Source of the DNA: Hetaerina americana
Taxonomy: Eukaryota > Arthropoda > Insecta > Odonata > Calopterygidae
Assembly (NCBI GenBank): GCA_022747635.1
Contig: JAKTNV010000115.1
Location: 310,001 to 374,000, forward strand
Reading direction: 5' to 3'
Length of the DNA: 64,000 bases
Each line of letters starts with the position of its first letter. Position 1 is the first letter of the stretch. The position numbers and the translations under genes are program-made. The notes below the pieces were generated by a model that saw only the letters and a list, made by a program, of their open reading frames with translations, did not search any database and was not told where the DNA came from. Shown one piece after another: positions 24,843 to 37,274 of the stretch.

Positions 24843-25655
24843 AAGGGTTTTTAGGAGTTTAATAAGGGTATTTACCGCTTATTCATCATCTTATTAAAAC
24901 GATTTCGATTTATTTGCAACTATACTAGCCATACCATTTATAATGATTGAAGAAACGTTTTATGTTTCTAATGCGCTTTAGTTGATAAAAAGAACCATGA
25001 GGGGGGGGGGAAATACTCCATTAGTCAACGTAACGTCCTTCGTATATCTCATTTTAGTGCTTGGAGATAGGTTAGGTCACATTTTCATTCGAATTTCTTA
25101 TGAGTGATGAGCTTCTTTCCCGACTGTTTTTCTCATCTAAATACCCTAATTTTCCCCTTTCGCTCACGCACGCTGGTAAGGAATCTTTGGCCGCGAAATG
25201 GAGAGTATTTCCTTAAAGGCGAATGTTAAAAGTAAATCTTATTTATTAATCAACGATCGATCCTCGGAAAAAGAATATTGTAGCGTATTTTTAATGAAGG
25301 AAACAATAGTCACAGAAATAATAAAATATTCACATTCAAATTAAAGTTTCCGACAAAATGTTGACAGGACATTACCTTTAAATTTCAAATGGGACCTCCT
25401 TCTTCCTTGGTAATAGTGGCTTTGACTATAACAGGATAAAATATTAATATGCTATTTTTTGCTGTGGGAGATAAAATGATCTCTAACAGAGCATATTTTT
25501 CCTCTCTTTTTTAATGAATAATTTTCTTCGAGTGTTATTTTATCTCAACAGCGATCAATATGTAAGCACAAATGTTTAGGTGAACGTCTCACCTCTTGGC
25601 GATCTTGACGAAAATACACGCTGCACACCTGGGTTAAAATTTCATTGAAGATTTC
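24840..25655. other. Unassigned DNA
   Basis: No feature recognised except a run of ten G residues near 25000. Confidence 0.4.
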
Positions 25656-25659
25656 GTTT

Positions 25660-26575
25660 CATTCATCCATTGTTTGAAGTTCCGTTCATTTGGTACTTCG
25701 CTGTTGTTACTAGGCAGCGGTGGTGGTTACCTTCCCTTCCTTCTTGAGATGAATAGTTTTGTACCGTGCAGTGTGTGTGTGTTTGTGTGTGTGTGTGTGG
25801 ATAACGACGTCGGCGTGAAAAGGCTCCTTCGGGACAAATCTTTAAAGGAGGGAGTTCCTGTGCTCCTAACTCTCTTGGAGGTCCGACCTCGGGGGTGTAG
25901 GAGGGAAATGGGGGTGTGGCTCCAGTTCCATCGGGGGGGGGGGGGGAGAGAAGAGAGAGAGAGAGGAAGTGGGAGTTCTCCCTTTTCTGGGAGAGGAAGT
26001 CCTCTCTTTGGGGGAGAGAGGAAGTCCTCCCTTTCCACTTCTCTCCCTCTCTCATTTCTTTTCTCGAATTCAATCGACCAATTTCGTGGCTGTCTCATCC
26101 ACTTCCGAACCCAACCGTCGCATTCCTAACCATCCTCCCACCAACTCCTTCATTAAAACCGCCGAGGCCTCCCTCCTCCTCTCAAACTCCCACATCCTCT
26201 TCCTATCCCCAGTGGCGTATGTCTTGAATGGTTTTCGGGGAAGGCCACCCGGAACAAGTTTTAACGCCTCCAGTCTTCCCCAAAACTGCCGCACGAAGTT
26301 CTATTCGAAGGGAGGCTCCCTTCCGGGAGTATTTCGAGTTGAGGCTGTTTCAAACTATTTTCTTGGTTCTTTTGCATTCTACAAACGTCCCCCTCCCCCT
26401 AACACACTCCCTCCCAGTATCCTTCTCCCTCCCGCCGCGTTCCTATCCGTCCCCGACCTAGCCCCATCTGATTTATTATGCGTCGACTTCCAAGAGCAAG
26501 TCTATGTGCAGAGACAGGAATGGAGGGAAACGAGGAGAGGCCGTGAGATCTTAAAGCGGATCGCAAAGTGAATTA
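25660..26575. other. GC- and CT/GA-rich region with overlapping ORFs
   Basis: Purine and pyrimidine tracts, a (GT)n run (25770-25798), a G run of about 13 (near 25935), (GA)n, and two imperfect copies of ggaagtcctccctttgg (25995-26030) lower the stop-codon density. They create ORFs of up to 200 codons on both strands (longest 25969-26571, plus). None shows a domain. The last 40 codons of that ORF are less repetitive and could be an exon, but nothing links it to a gene. Confidence 0.4.
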
Positions 26576-26579
26576 CCTT

Positions 26580-27558
26580 CACGCTGCGCTGAATTCGACA
26601 ACAGGCTTAAACCGGACTCGTTCCGCCGGCTCGGAACCTTTTGGTGAAATTTTCATGAATGGCATCATGCTTAATGTCTTTCTTTTGTACAAAAGGTTCT
26701 GTTCCTTCAAATTCCTTTGAGACTTGTGGAGCACCTGTTGTCCTTATACTGCAATAGAAGTACCTTACAAAACACATGTTTTCTATCCTATTACGAAACC
26801 TCTTTTTCTAAAATATAATATTCCCTGAGGATTACTTTTAAATATAGACTATTGCAGTATCCTTCATCTTAGAGATTTTACTGCTCTGGGGACAGGATCT
26901 TCTTTAAAAAAATGAATGCTGCCACGCTTTGTATGCCATTCAAAAATGTAAATCTATCAGGTTTTCATATTTGTCACGCCTTGAATTTCCAGCCAATTGT
27001 ATACGTTTTTGAGATAATAGTATTTTATACCATTCGTCTTATGATGTCAACCGAGCAATCTAAACCTTTAAATCCTCCAATATGTCTCAATTGTTACAAT
27101 ATATTCCATAAATATTATCCGCTGCGTAATTTATTTGTTAATAGAATATTTTGAAATATATTTACCCCATTATATCTACTTTACGTAGGACTTTGGAAAT
27201 GTTTTACACCGCATATTGAGTATAGGCATATGAGGGCCTACTTTGGAATAGAAGATGCTTAGTTTAAATATTGCCCCCCGAAGGTTCTTGCAGCTGGGAA
27301 ACGCACGATTGAGAAGTATGATAGTGAAAAGTTTTGTAAAATAACTAATTCGTGTGAGAACTCTTCTCGAAATCGAAAGACATTAACACTCTCGTTTCTG
27401 TTGAAATTATTGCATTGTAATGCACGTTTAGTGGATAATAACATTTAGTTATTATAAAACTTTTACCAGGGAATAAATGGCGCATTTTTTACGATCTAAA
27501 TTGAGGAACTAAATTAAGTCCAAGATTACGTTGGTAGGTCGTCTTTATGAAATATTAG
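26580..27558. other. Unassigned AT-rich DNA
   Basis: Nothing recognised. Confidence 0.45.
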
Positions 27559-27699
27559 ATAAGTAGTCATTCAAAGAAGAAAGGGGAAGAAAACTCCAAT
27601 GGCCGTAAGGATTAGTTGCCAATCTCTCGTCAGACCAATTGTTGTGTTGGTGTGACGGGAATCACGTCAGGGACCAACCACAACCTCTCGACCAGAATA

Positions 27700-28080
27700 C
27701 CCTCTGTGGTGGTTTACGGGAGATTAATCCGCGTCAGGGACCAACACACAGCCACACGCACACTATCCTGCCTGAAATCCTTCACGAGGCTGTGAGACCC
27801 TGTTAAAGAATTTCAGATGGAGATGGAATCCTTCACGAGGCTGTAGAGTAGACCCCGTTAAAGATTCCAGGATATTCTCAAGCACACACTCTGTGGCGGT
27901 TTACGGGAGATTAATCCGCGTCAGGGACCAACACACAGCCACACGCACACTATCCTGTCTGAAATCCTTCACGAGGCTGTGAGACCCTGTTAAAGAATTT
28001 CAGATGGAGATGGAATCCTTCACGAGGCTGTAGAGTAGACCCCGTTAAAGATTCCAGGATATTCTCAAGCACACACTCTG
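27700..28080 (+). repeat. Two tandem ~188-bp repeats in the left arm
   Basis: tttacgggagattaatccgc recurs at 27713 and 27901. Each unit also contains two variants of atccttcacgaggctgt about 57 bp apart. The mirror copies are at about 28576-28956 in the right arm. Confidence 0.85.
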
Positions 28081-28190
28081 TGGATGGCACAGACCAAACA
28101 CACACACAAGCACTCGAGAAACGCACACACACTCAAAAGGGCCCAACTTCTGGGAGAATCTGGACACAGGTAAAAAGCAACTAGGAAGTG

Positions 28191-28232
28191 CGTCGAACAC
28201 GCGTGTTTCGGCCACAAAGTGGCCCTCTTCAG
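28191..28232 (-). ncRNA. Hammerhead-like motif, left arm
   Basis: Mirror image of the plus-strand motif at 28424-28465, with the same core and helices. Confidence 0.4.
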
Positions 28233-28423
28233 CGAACCGAAGGGAAAACACCTCCAACACAAGGTTGAAAGTAAACAACCGTAGACAAACGTCATATTTA
28301 TATAGAGACTGTGGGAGTTGGGGGGACCAATCGAATAGGAAGGAGGGAATAGGAATAAATATGACGTTTGTCTACGGTTGTTTACTTTCAACCTTGTGTT
28401 GGAGGTGTTTTCCCTTCGGTTCG

Positions 28424-28465
28424 CTGAAGAGGGCCACTTTGTGGCCGAAACACGCGTGTTCGACG
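28424..28465 (+). ncRNA. Hammerhead-like motif, right arm
   Basis: CTGAAGA fits the CUGANGA core. One extra G follows, then a perfect 6-bp helix II (GGCCAC-TTT-GTGGCC), GAAA, and helix III ACACG/CGTGT with cleavage-site candidate TT or TTC. Helix I is only weakly supported (about 3 bp). The arrangement matches the CTGAnGA...GAAACnCG motifs seen in Penelope-like elements. Catalysis is not assured. Confidence 0.45.
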
Positions 28466-29129
28466 CACTTCCTAGTTGCTTTTTACCTGTGTCCAGATTC
28501 TCCCAGAAGTTGGGCCCTTTTGAGTGTGTGTGCGTTTCTCGAGTGCTTGTGTGTGTGTTTGGTCTGTGCCATCCACAGAGTGTGTGCTTGAGAATATCCT
28601 GGAATCTTTAACGGGGTCTACTCTACAGCCTCGTGAAGGATTCCATCTCCATCTGAAATTCTTTAACAGGGTCTCACAGCCTCGTGAAGGATTTCAGACA
28701 GGATAGTGTGCGTGTGGCTGTGTGTTGGTCCCTGACGCGGATTAATCTCCCGTAAACCGCCACAGAGTGTGTGCTTGAGAATATCCTGGAATCTTTAACG
28801 GGGTCTACTCTACAGCCTCGTGAAGGATTCCATCTCCATCTGAAATTCTTTAACAGGGTCTCACAGCCTCGTGAAGGATTTCAGGCAGGATAGTGTGCGT
28901 GTGGCTGTGTGTTGGTCCCTGACGCGGATTAATCTCCCGTAAACCACCACAGAGGGTATTCTGGTCGAGAGGTTGTGGTTGGTCCCTGACGTGATTCCCG
29001 TCACACCAACACAACAATTGGTCTGACGAGAGATTGGCAACTAATCCTTACGGCCATTGGAGTTTTCTTCCCCTTTCTTCTTTATTGAGAGGCCGTAGAG
29101 CTCATTATTTCTTGCTAAGTAGTCATTCT

Positions 29130-30080
29130 AAAAGGTAAAACGCCTCCGTTTCTCCCTTGCTTGATTCATGATTGAAACCCAAAGAGATGAGCCAACTAAC
29201 CAATATTTCGTACATGTTCTCCATAGAATTTTTTATCCCGTACTTTAGAGCTGAAATCCTCATACTCCCTATCGCACGCCCAGATGAGACTCGGAAGATA
29301 TGAAGTAGGTGTTGCCCTGCTTTGGTAGGGAATTTCTGCCTAGATTGTAAATATTTTGCCCGCGCATTTTATTAAATTCTCATGCAACTTTGTTGGTGTC
29401 AGGCTAAATTGTGTGGGAATGAATGTTCTTCACATGAGAAATATTTTATTTTTCCTTTAAAATGTTTTATCAAAGTACAGCTAGTTTCAATGTATAGGAA
29501 ATACTGAAGTGTCTTAAGATGACGATAAGAAGTGCCTGTATATGGCACCTAGTTATACTTTGAAAATAGTTTTACCCGAATAAAAAAAAGTGTCGGAAAT
29601 ATGCATAGTTTTCCCAATTTCGTGATCTTTCCTTTTTGTTGTATCTATTTTTATTTTTATTCTTCGTTTTTTTTTAACTTTTGTAATACAATTTTTAACT
29701 TGAATATTATGATTAAAAAAATTGTGGAAGGTCTCAATTTCCGGGGAATAAAGCCGTTTATCCATTCGTCTCCCGTAGAACCCCGAGTCACTTTGCGTAA
29801 ATCCAAGTGCGGTTCCTGTCATTTACGAAAGCATTTCAGAGGAAAATAAATCACCGCGGTGGACAAAAAAAATCCTCACTTCCCTACAGAACTCACTTGA
29901 AGATCTAAATAATTCTTGTTATGAGCCGGAACGGGGAGGCAAAAAATAAATAAATAAATGAAACACCCTCGACTTGCTCACGCCGTATGGTAAAGAAACA
30001 TTTTGGCACACTTCGCCGGCGTTGTGCTCATTTTTTCCCTACTGTCCGGGACGTGAAGTTGGTGCGAGCTAGAAGGCAAT
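29130..30080. other. Unassigned DNA
   Basis: No feature recognised. A short AAAT repeat lies at 29943-29960. Confidence 0.45.
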
Positions 30081-30084
30081 TTAA

Positions 30085-30402
30085 GTGGACGCACTAATGA
30101 CCCTCGAGGCTCATGCATTCGGTAGCGCTTCACACGCTCCCCCCCCCTCCTCTCTACTCTTAATCCAACTTCCCTCTTCCAGGCGCCGTGAACTAGAGAA
30201 AGGAAACACGATGGTCTTTCGCCACGTTTCCATCTCTTTCCTCGGCGCCCAGAACGCCACAGCACGGAGTCGGCGGCAGCGCTGTGGGCTTCATGCTCCA
30301 GGGGCAAAAGGGAATCGCCTAGCGGCCGAGAGTGGGAGGAGTGGTGAATCACAAAGGTGTGCGCCCCTTAATAATCAGATTAAAGTCGCGGAGCTCTTCT
30401 GA
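30085..30402 (+). other. GC-rich ORF of unknown status
   Basis: A 105-codon plus ORF and a 124-codon minus ORF overlap in a GC-rich stretch. Neither has a recognisable motif. The patch resembles other GC-rich islands in the window and the ORFs may be chance. Confidence 0.2.
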
Positions 30403-30404
30403 GT

Positions 30405-30775
30405 TGAAACAAGAGCCCCAGAAATTGACGTTTTGCGGAATCCCATCGGCTTAAAAATGCAACCTCGCTGTGTTAGATATTCCGTGTGCTGAGACAGCTA
30501 ACTTTACGACAATTAGCCCTTGCCAAGGGTATTCACAGGAATCGGAGTGGATTGGAAGTTCAAAGGAGGTGCGCTGGATTTGTGAAACGTAGTTACGATA
30601 GAGGAGTAAGCGTTTGAATGCTATAGAGAAGGACTTTGAATTGGACGCCTTTTCAAAATTGAAAAGTACAACATCGGATATTTACTAAATGGGCCCTTGC
30701 CTTTTATCTATGATATCTCATAGATGACAGAGTGGCAGAATAAATGCTAAAATTTTATCTATTTTTCTGAGGGTG
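30405..30775. other. Unassigned DNA
   Basis: Nothing recognised. Confidence 0.4.
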
Positions 30776-30778
30776 ATT

Positions 30779-31570
30779 TCAAAAGTTCTCAGAATGGAAA
30801 AGAAACGAACAACTTAACTTAGTGAAACCATTTTTATTTTCAATGTAGTCTCCCTGTACAAATTTGGTCCAGCGATGCTTAAATGTCTTCATTGCATCTC
30901 GAAAATTAGATTCCTTCAGCCTCGTAGAATACCCGTCTACGTAGGCTGTTAGCTCTTTGTTTGAAGAGAATATCCGTCCACCGAGGAAAATGTTGAGCTT
31001 GGAGAAGAGATGGAAATCTGATGGAGCCAATTCAGGCGGCTAAGGTGTATGTGGCAACTATTCGTATCTTAGTTCAAGTATTTTTGCTATGGCAACGACA
31101 CTTGCATGTGGGCGTGCATTGTCTTGATAAAAGATGACTTTTTTTCCTTGTAACACCTGACCTTTTTATCGTGCGTCTTTTGCTGTAGTTGGTCGAGGAG
31201 GTTATCGTAGTAAATTTCAGTAATTGTTTGATCAGTTGGGAGGTAATCCATCAGCGGAATCCCTTTCGCACATCAGTAAACTGAAGCCATTACCTTTCCG
31301 GCCGACCGTATTACCTTTATTTTCTTCGGAAATAAATCAACACGTTTCCGCTGCTTTGACTGGTGTTTCGTCTCTGGGGTATAGTTGTGGACCCAAGTTT
31401 CATATGTGGTCACAAACCGGCGTAGAAAATCTTGGTTACTCTTAAAAATGGGTGAAACACTCTTCGGAAATTTCCATTCTGATTCTGATCTTCACAAATT
31501 ACTACACGGGAGCATTAAAGGAGAGGCGTCCACACAACTGATCTCTTCCCGGAGCACTGACGCGTTACGA
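30779..31570 (-). pseudogene. Decayed mariner transposase, catalytic domain
   Basis: Minus-strand frames with several shifts and stops give, from high to low coordinates: SNQDFLRRFV, TYETWVHNYTPETKHQSKQR (Asp of the first catalytic block replaced in this reading), SAGKVMASVY, and GIPLMDYLPTDQTITEIYYD, then NLLDQL. Then come VIFYQDNARPHASVVAIAKI with the second Asp, LAPSDFHLFSKL with the third, and HRWTKFVQGDYIEN. The spacing of the last two Asp is 34, the mariner rule. This is a different lineage from the 6.8 kb element. No terminal repeats were recognised. Old, inactive copy. Confidence 0.85.
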
Positions 31571-31574
31571 GTTT

Positions 31575-32510
31575 ACCCATAAAGGATTGCCTATTACTAC
31601 CCGGGAAAGTCGTTGCTCTAGCGCTGACATATAGTATGGTGGTGATTCCAAGAACCTTTCAAACTAACCTCCTATAGGCGACCCATGTCTTCCTAATACT
31701 TTTCCTAATTTTGAACCATGAAATGTGTGGTAGTTTGATGCTCATTAAAATGTGTAATCTTTCTGAAAATTAAGTAAAAATAAATTAAAAACCCATTCTA
31801 CTATCCTTAAATGTTTTTACTGCTTCGCGTATGTCAAAAGGAAGTATTAGTAGTATAGGAAGTATTGTATAGAACCAGCCGCTCTTATATTCCCATAAAT
31901 TTGCATATACGATATTACGGTGTCTGCATCTTGTTTTTTACTTTTTCAGGGCTTCTTCATTATCCAATGAGAAAAGAGTATTCCTATGAAAGTGCATCAA
32001 CAGTCTATTTTAGTTTTATTATTATATGCTCGAGCACTCCAATTATGTTTGTTGGATGAAACAGCTCCCCACCCCACAGATCTCAACCTTCATTCTCTTC
32101 GCTCTTAACCACCGCCCCCCGCAGCATTCAGCTCGAACCCTTGATAAGTACGCCCCACGTCCTCTCTTACATCCTTCCGTTTTATTCCCTACCTTCAACC
32201 TGCCGGGAATTACCCCTGGCTTTATTTTATGGCCCTTGAAAACTAACGTTCCCACCTCTCACACCTCTCCCATTCACTGTTCCCCTCGTACCCTTTCCTT
32301 ATCCTACTTGGGGTTTATCGCATGATAAATGTCCAGTTTCGCTCAGGGCGGTCCGTCTTTTTCTTTTGTTACACAAATCCCTACGCTCGTAAAAACGGTG
32401 CCTACTACTCCTCCGATTAAGGACTCCGCGTCCTCATCGAAAATTTCCATGTTCTGTCGATTAATATTAATGCGAGGTTGGCGGTCGTTTGTCATGAATA
32501 CGACCGAAAG
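31575..32510. other. Unassigned DNA
   Basis: No feature recognised. ORFs near 32026-32325 are C-rich and lack motifs. Confidence 0.4.
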
Positions 32511-32512
32511 GG

Positions 32513-32675
32513 GGAGCTTGAAAGGATATAGAAAAACGGTTGGACAATTTTTTGACATGTACTGCGTTAGATTTTATTTCACCTGAGGTGCGGTCATTGA
32601 TTATTTTTTCTACCATATTGCTATGACGATAAGTGATTTTAATCTGCAACACATTTTACGTTGACGGATGTTGCG
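32513..32675. repeat. Dispersed repeat, copy 1
   Basis: Shares several blocks in the same order with 37092-37270: gcttgaaaggatatagaaaa, cattgattatttt, gattttaatctg, and ttttacgttg followed by cggatgttgcg. The copies are in the same orientation about 4.6 kb apart. Family unknown. Confidence 0.7.
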
Positions 32676-32679
32676 CCCC

Positions 32680-35600
32680 CAATCCATCCGCGATGATAAC
32701 GGATGGTAGGTTGGTAACGGAAGTAGTCATATTACTTTGTCCTCTTGAATGTGCGTACATGATTTTTTCATATCAACCTGTTGGGGGATCGGTGAACTCC
32801 GAAAAATTTGCTGATCTTGGGACAAAGAAATCCAAGAATTCCCCAAATGTGAAGCATTCTATTTAATATTTATTAATCCGAATAATATTTACATTCTCTG
32901 AATATTTTCAACATCTCACAGAAGTCATGGATTTCGGAAAACAAAAGGAAAATTAAATCGGAGGAATTCCACATTCCATTGCCCCTCGAAAGAGGGAAAA
33001 GATTATCCGTAAATTTTCAAAACTCTACTATGGCGGATAACAAATTTATAGATCCAAAAAGGCATTTTTTTTTAAACCCTACGAATTTAACACTTTATAT
33101 TGAGTGCCAGAACAAATGAAAACAACTGAATTCAGCCTTATGAAGTTCAATACGAGAACGAATCTTTGAAAAGTACTGAAAATAATTGATTTCTTCGATG
33201 AGCCAGAAACTTATTTTGTCGCATCGAACAAAGCCAGGGTAAAAAAGAGAGCGAATCAATAAATGAACATTCACAGTCTTGACTCGATGAGGAAGTTTAC
33301 GATAGCCATGACGACTAATATTTGATACTTTTCTTTTATTATTTTAAATATACTATCACTTGGGTTACCTATTCCGGGGAACTATACACTGGATTCAATG
33401 CATTAAAACCAACAAAATGGAAGTTCAACAGCGTCAAAAATTTCTTATGGCAAACGAGACATTTAAGTTTTGCATATAAATTAAGTATAATTCTTGTTCT
33501 TACAAAAAGAAATTTAAACGTCTGGTATTTGTTTAAGAAATAAATTATTTCCTAGGATCAACTACTACAGTTAATGTGTTATATCATCCAGAATAAATAA
33601 AAAAATCCGTTTTAGAGTTCAGGGAACTTTTGACCCCATTGAGTCTTCGAATGGTTTCCTTCACCTTTTTATTCTTTCATATATGCAATTGTGAGATTTT
33701 ATTCGAGGTATTTTTAGAAGACGCTCGAATGAAAAGCCAGCCAAAGATGTTATTTTCAGGAAATAGGGATGAATATTAGCATATCAACGGTTTGAACATA
33801 TCCCCTTTATTCAACTGTTCGCTTAACATCTTCATTTCAATCCAGTTACTATAGGATGGGATTGAAGGAAGATTTTTCGAACCGTCCTTCCTCGTTCCAT
33901 TTTTGTGCTACTCGTATGCGCACCCATTACGGCTAAGTCCCCAAATCCCTACCTCAACTCTATGATTTAATACATGGACTTATAACCGAACGACTTAACA
34001 GGAAGAGCTTCCGGCGTAAGCCGAGGGTATTTATCTAGCTCTTCATTGTGACAATTGATATTACACTCAAGTCTTTTATGGTCTGTTAAACTTTCCCCAT
34101 ATTAATAGTAATTTTTTAATAAAAGTTACAATGACTCAAATCTCAATTGAGATTTTTCGGATTATTGGAACGTGGATTCTCAATGAACTCGAAGGATATT
34201 GAACAACAATCACAAATGGTTGTGGCATATCAAAGTACCAACCGCTAATTACTTACCTACCGCTTCAAAATATGTACTGATTCTCTTTCTAATGCGAAAA
34301 TTACACTTGGATTCCTCTTGAATCCATCACGTATTTATTTTGAATTCGAAGCTACGAATGTTGTTCTTGAGCTCGTCTCGTCTTTCTTGACGCAAGAATT
34401 GTACGAAGAGGTCAAAGTTGAGTCTTATTTAAGAAAGCCATATTGCATACTTGGGTTCACCATACTGCATTCAAGATTGCTACTCCGGTGCTCATCTCTT
34501 TAAGATGCGATCCTTTTCGCCCACGCTATGATCGCCCCTATCTTTCAGAGCGGGATCGTATACTCTGCAAATGGTGGTGACGCCATCTAAATGAGTGTCG
34601 GTCAGCTCTCATCGCTGCATGTTGAGATGCGAAGCCGTGTTTTTAAGTAGCCCTTTTCCTTTATCCTGCACAGTCTCCACTTCATCTGACTGGTAGCGAT
34701 TGAGTTTAATTGAGCGTCTAGAGCTCACTAGTAGCAGCTTGCGGAGTCAAAACCTGCCACATTTACGTGGCAGAAGACGTAACTCGGACGTACATAACCA
34801 AGAAGCACTCACCCTTTGCATACGCACACGCTTTATTTATCCCAAGGCATTCATAGTAATCGATGAAGCCGGATACGAAAAATTCGTTCGTTACTGACTT
34901 CTTGTCGCTCATTTTGGTGGACTCTCAATTGCCCTTCTGCTCATGGAGTGTAAAAATACTGCTTATCGGATTGCCGTAAAGGTACTTCCACCTGTCAATT
35001 ATGCAAAGTTACATGATCACGGGTGAGCGACGAGAATGAGTGAGGACGAGAGAAGTGCTGCGTGCATTTTCCGAGCAATTGGTGACCTGGAGTGGATTCC
35101 TGGAAACATGTAAACCGGAGTGGAAAAAAATAACTGGTGAAAAGTTTACAAAAAGTACAAAACTGCGAAAAGTGTATCCTGATTTCCCTTAAAGTCCGAT
35201 GATACCATTTCTTATAATACTTTCAAGCTGGGCTCTTACTTTCAATCAATAAGTAAAGATATATGGAGTTTTACTTTCATTCAATAGAGTTTTACATTCA
35301 TTCAATGAGTAAAGATATTATTAACTTATTCATTTATTTACCACTAATCCTGGAACAGCAAAGTACTGGTTGGCCTTTTACATCGTATGATAACCATCAG
35401 ATGACAAAAACAACAGCAATCAACAACCAACTCAAGTCACTCTAAGCCGAGGAAAACTCATTCAGCTAGTAATCGAATACCCGACCTCCAAGGTCAGCAG
35501 GAGTGGTTTTCACCATCCAAAATTTGAAATAAATTTAATGTCTCCGCTTTTCTTACCCAACTTAAATATTGCGCTTACCGATATGATTCCCCGTATTGCA

Positions 35601-37088
35601 TATACCCGTTTGAAGTGTTAGTCTCCATTGCTTCAAGTTGCCACCTTGGTTATTACTTTACCTCCGCGTGCAATTACTAAGTTAGGTTTCCATTATCATT
35701 TACTCTCATGGTGTAGTGTGGATTTCTCGGAATCAAATGCGTCAAACAATATGAGGGCCTAGTTTCAAGCGTTATTGCATGTATGGGGATCTCTCCTTCA
35801 TCCGAGAAAACAATTTTCATTTCCCCTTTACGGAAATTAATTCAGCATGTTGGCATGGGACTACCAGGTCGCCACGCGCGTGTTTCTTTGTGACTCGAGG
35901 ATATTCAACTATTGATAGAATCTCCTTCTTCAGTACTCAAGAGTTCTAATCAGTATGATATTGTAAACGCTATCAGTTTGAAGTATAAGTTTTGCTGTAA
36001 TAAACCAATGAATACACACGAGATGAATTTTAGATTCGTTTTATTTGTGGGCTACAAAGCTAATGTCGTCACTTTCAGCAAATGAGAAAACTTGGGTATT
36101 CAAACATACATAATGATTCCTTCATCTTAGCCAAGAATTTTTAATAGAAAAAGAGGGTTCGACGAAAGTGAGTTGCAACCATTATGCGATAGATTTTTAT
36201 GCCTGAGGTATTCAGAAGCTCCTTTTATTCACAATCTACTTAAAATGTTTTTATTGTGTCTCGATTCCACAACATCACGCCTGACTCTTCACTTTTCGTA
36301 AAATGTTTTTGTTTAATTCTTGGAAATTTCTTAGAGCTAGACTCATTTTATAAGCCTTTTAAGATCGTTAAAATGGAGCATTCTAAATTAAGTGGATCTC
36401 ATGCAAACTCATTTTTGTCTGTTTTCCAGGGGATTCGCATTAGATTTATTTACGTTCACGGCTGGTTTTATTTAGGTATTGCAAATGTTTATGTAGCTTT
36501 GATAAACAGTATCTGGTGTCCATTTTGTTAGCTATTCCAGAGATGTTACTCATTTAAAGCAAATGGCGAGTTAACATCTCTTTTACGATAAAATTAAACA
36601 TTTTTATTCCGCAACCCACCCAAATATTCTGAAATAACCCAAGAAGGTTGTGGCAAGTGGTGGAAAGGGTAAGGGATGAAGTAGGTTGGAGGTTTTTAAG
36701 GGGTGAGAGAAGGGAGAAAGAAAATGCATACATCCACAAAATCTCTGAAGAACGCGCCCAAACTGATTATCAGAAAGGGAGCCCACACCAATGCTCTCAC
36801 ATATACGATATGCATTTTAGCGCCAATTTTATTTTTAAATAAGTTTTAATTTTACACGCTACAGAATTCTAATATATTAAAGAAGAACGGCTAAAACACT
36901 TATGCGAGACTCCGCCACCCATGCTGAGACGGGTTATGCAAAACTGGAAAGCAAGAAGGGGAAAACATTAATAAAGATGCAGTCAGACAACGTGAGGTCC
37001 CCACTCCTGACAGGTGGAAGAAGTTGTACCCTGCTGATGGCAGCTAACCGCATGAGGTATCACCTCCAGGACGGGACGAAGGGTGAAA
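32680..37088. other. Unassigned DNA
   Basis: About 4.4 kb without a supported gene. Small items: a local duplication of a ~28-bp tttcattcaat...agtaaagatat unit at 35235-35322, and a short copy at 36261-36284 of the tcgatttccacc...cacgcctga block that accompanies the hammerhead-type repeats. Confidence 0.45.
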
Positions 37089-37091
37089 GGA

Positions 37092-37270
37092 GGGAAACTT
37101 GAAAATATAAAGAAAAATGGTTAGTCAGAGTGTTTCAACAGGCACTACGTTTGATGTTATTTCTGGGTAGATGAATGCTGGGTTGCATTCATTGATTATT
37201 TTGCGCACACTATCACTATAACGGTGCGCGATTTTAATCTGGAACATATTTTACGTTGGCGGATGTTGCG
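37092..37270. repeat. Dispersed repeat, copy 2
   Basis: Partner of 32513-32675; about 15 bp longer, with small indels. Confidence 0.7.
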
Positions 37271-37274
37271 GTCA

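Larger units (their letters stand above)
27560..29128. mobile_element. Foldback element: two 729-bp inverted arms, 53-bp spacer, 13-bp flanking duplication
   Basis: Arms 27573-28301 and 28355-29083 are reverse complements of exactly equal length, near identical along their whole extent. The 13-bp string taagtagtcattc occurs just outside the left arm (27560-27572) and again 32 bp outside the right arm (29116-29128), as a target-site duplication would. Each arm contains a hammerhead-like motif and two tandem ~188-bp repeats. There is no transposase or reverse transcriptase, so any movement needs outside enzymes. Paired mirror-image ORFs in the arms (such as 28065-28391 minus and 28265-28591 plus) follow from the palindrome and are not genes. 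Confidence 0.85.

Noticed and set aside
25969..26571. 200-codon ORF as a protein-coding gene
   Set aside because: It lies in purine/pyrimidine-tract DNA with few stops on either strand and no domain, so length alone is not evidence.
27700..28080. CRISPR-like direct repeats
   Set aside because: There are only two long 188-bp units with no spacers, inside a foldback element in a eukaryotic context.
28045..28706. Paired identical ORFs on opposite strands
   Set aside because: They are mirror copies created by the palindrome arms; no family signature.
36640..36720. Possible fifth copy of the short hairpin repeat (ggaaagggtaagggatga)
   Set aside because: Only the purine-rich part resembles the 53.3 kb flank; the CACC/GGTG core is absent.
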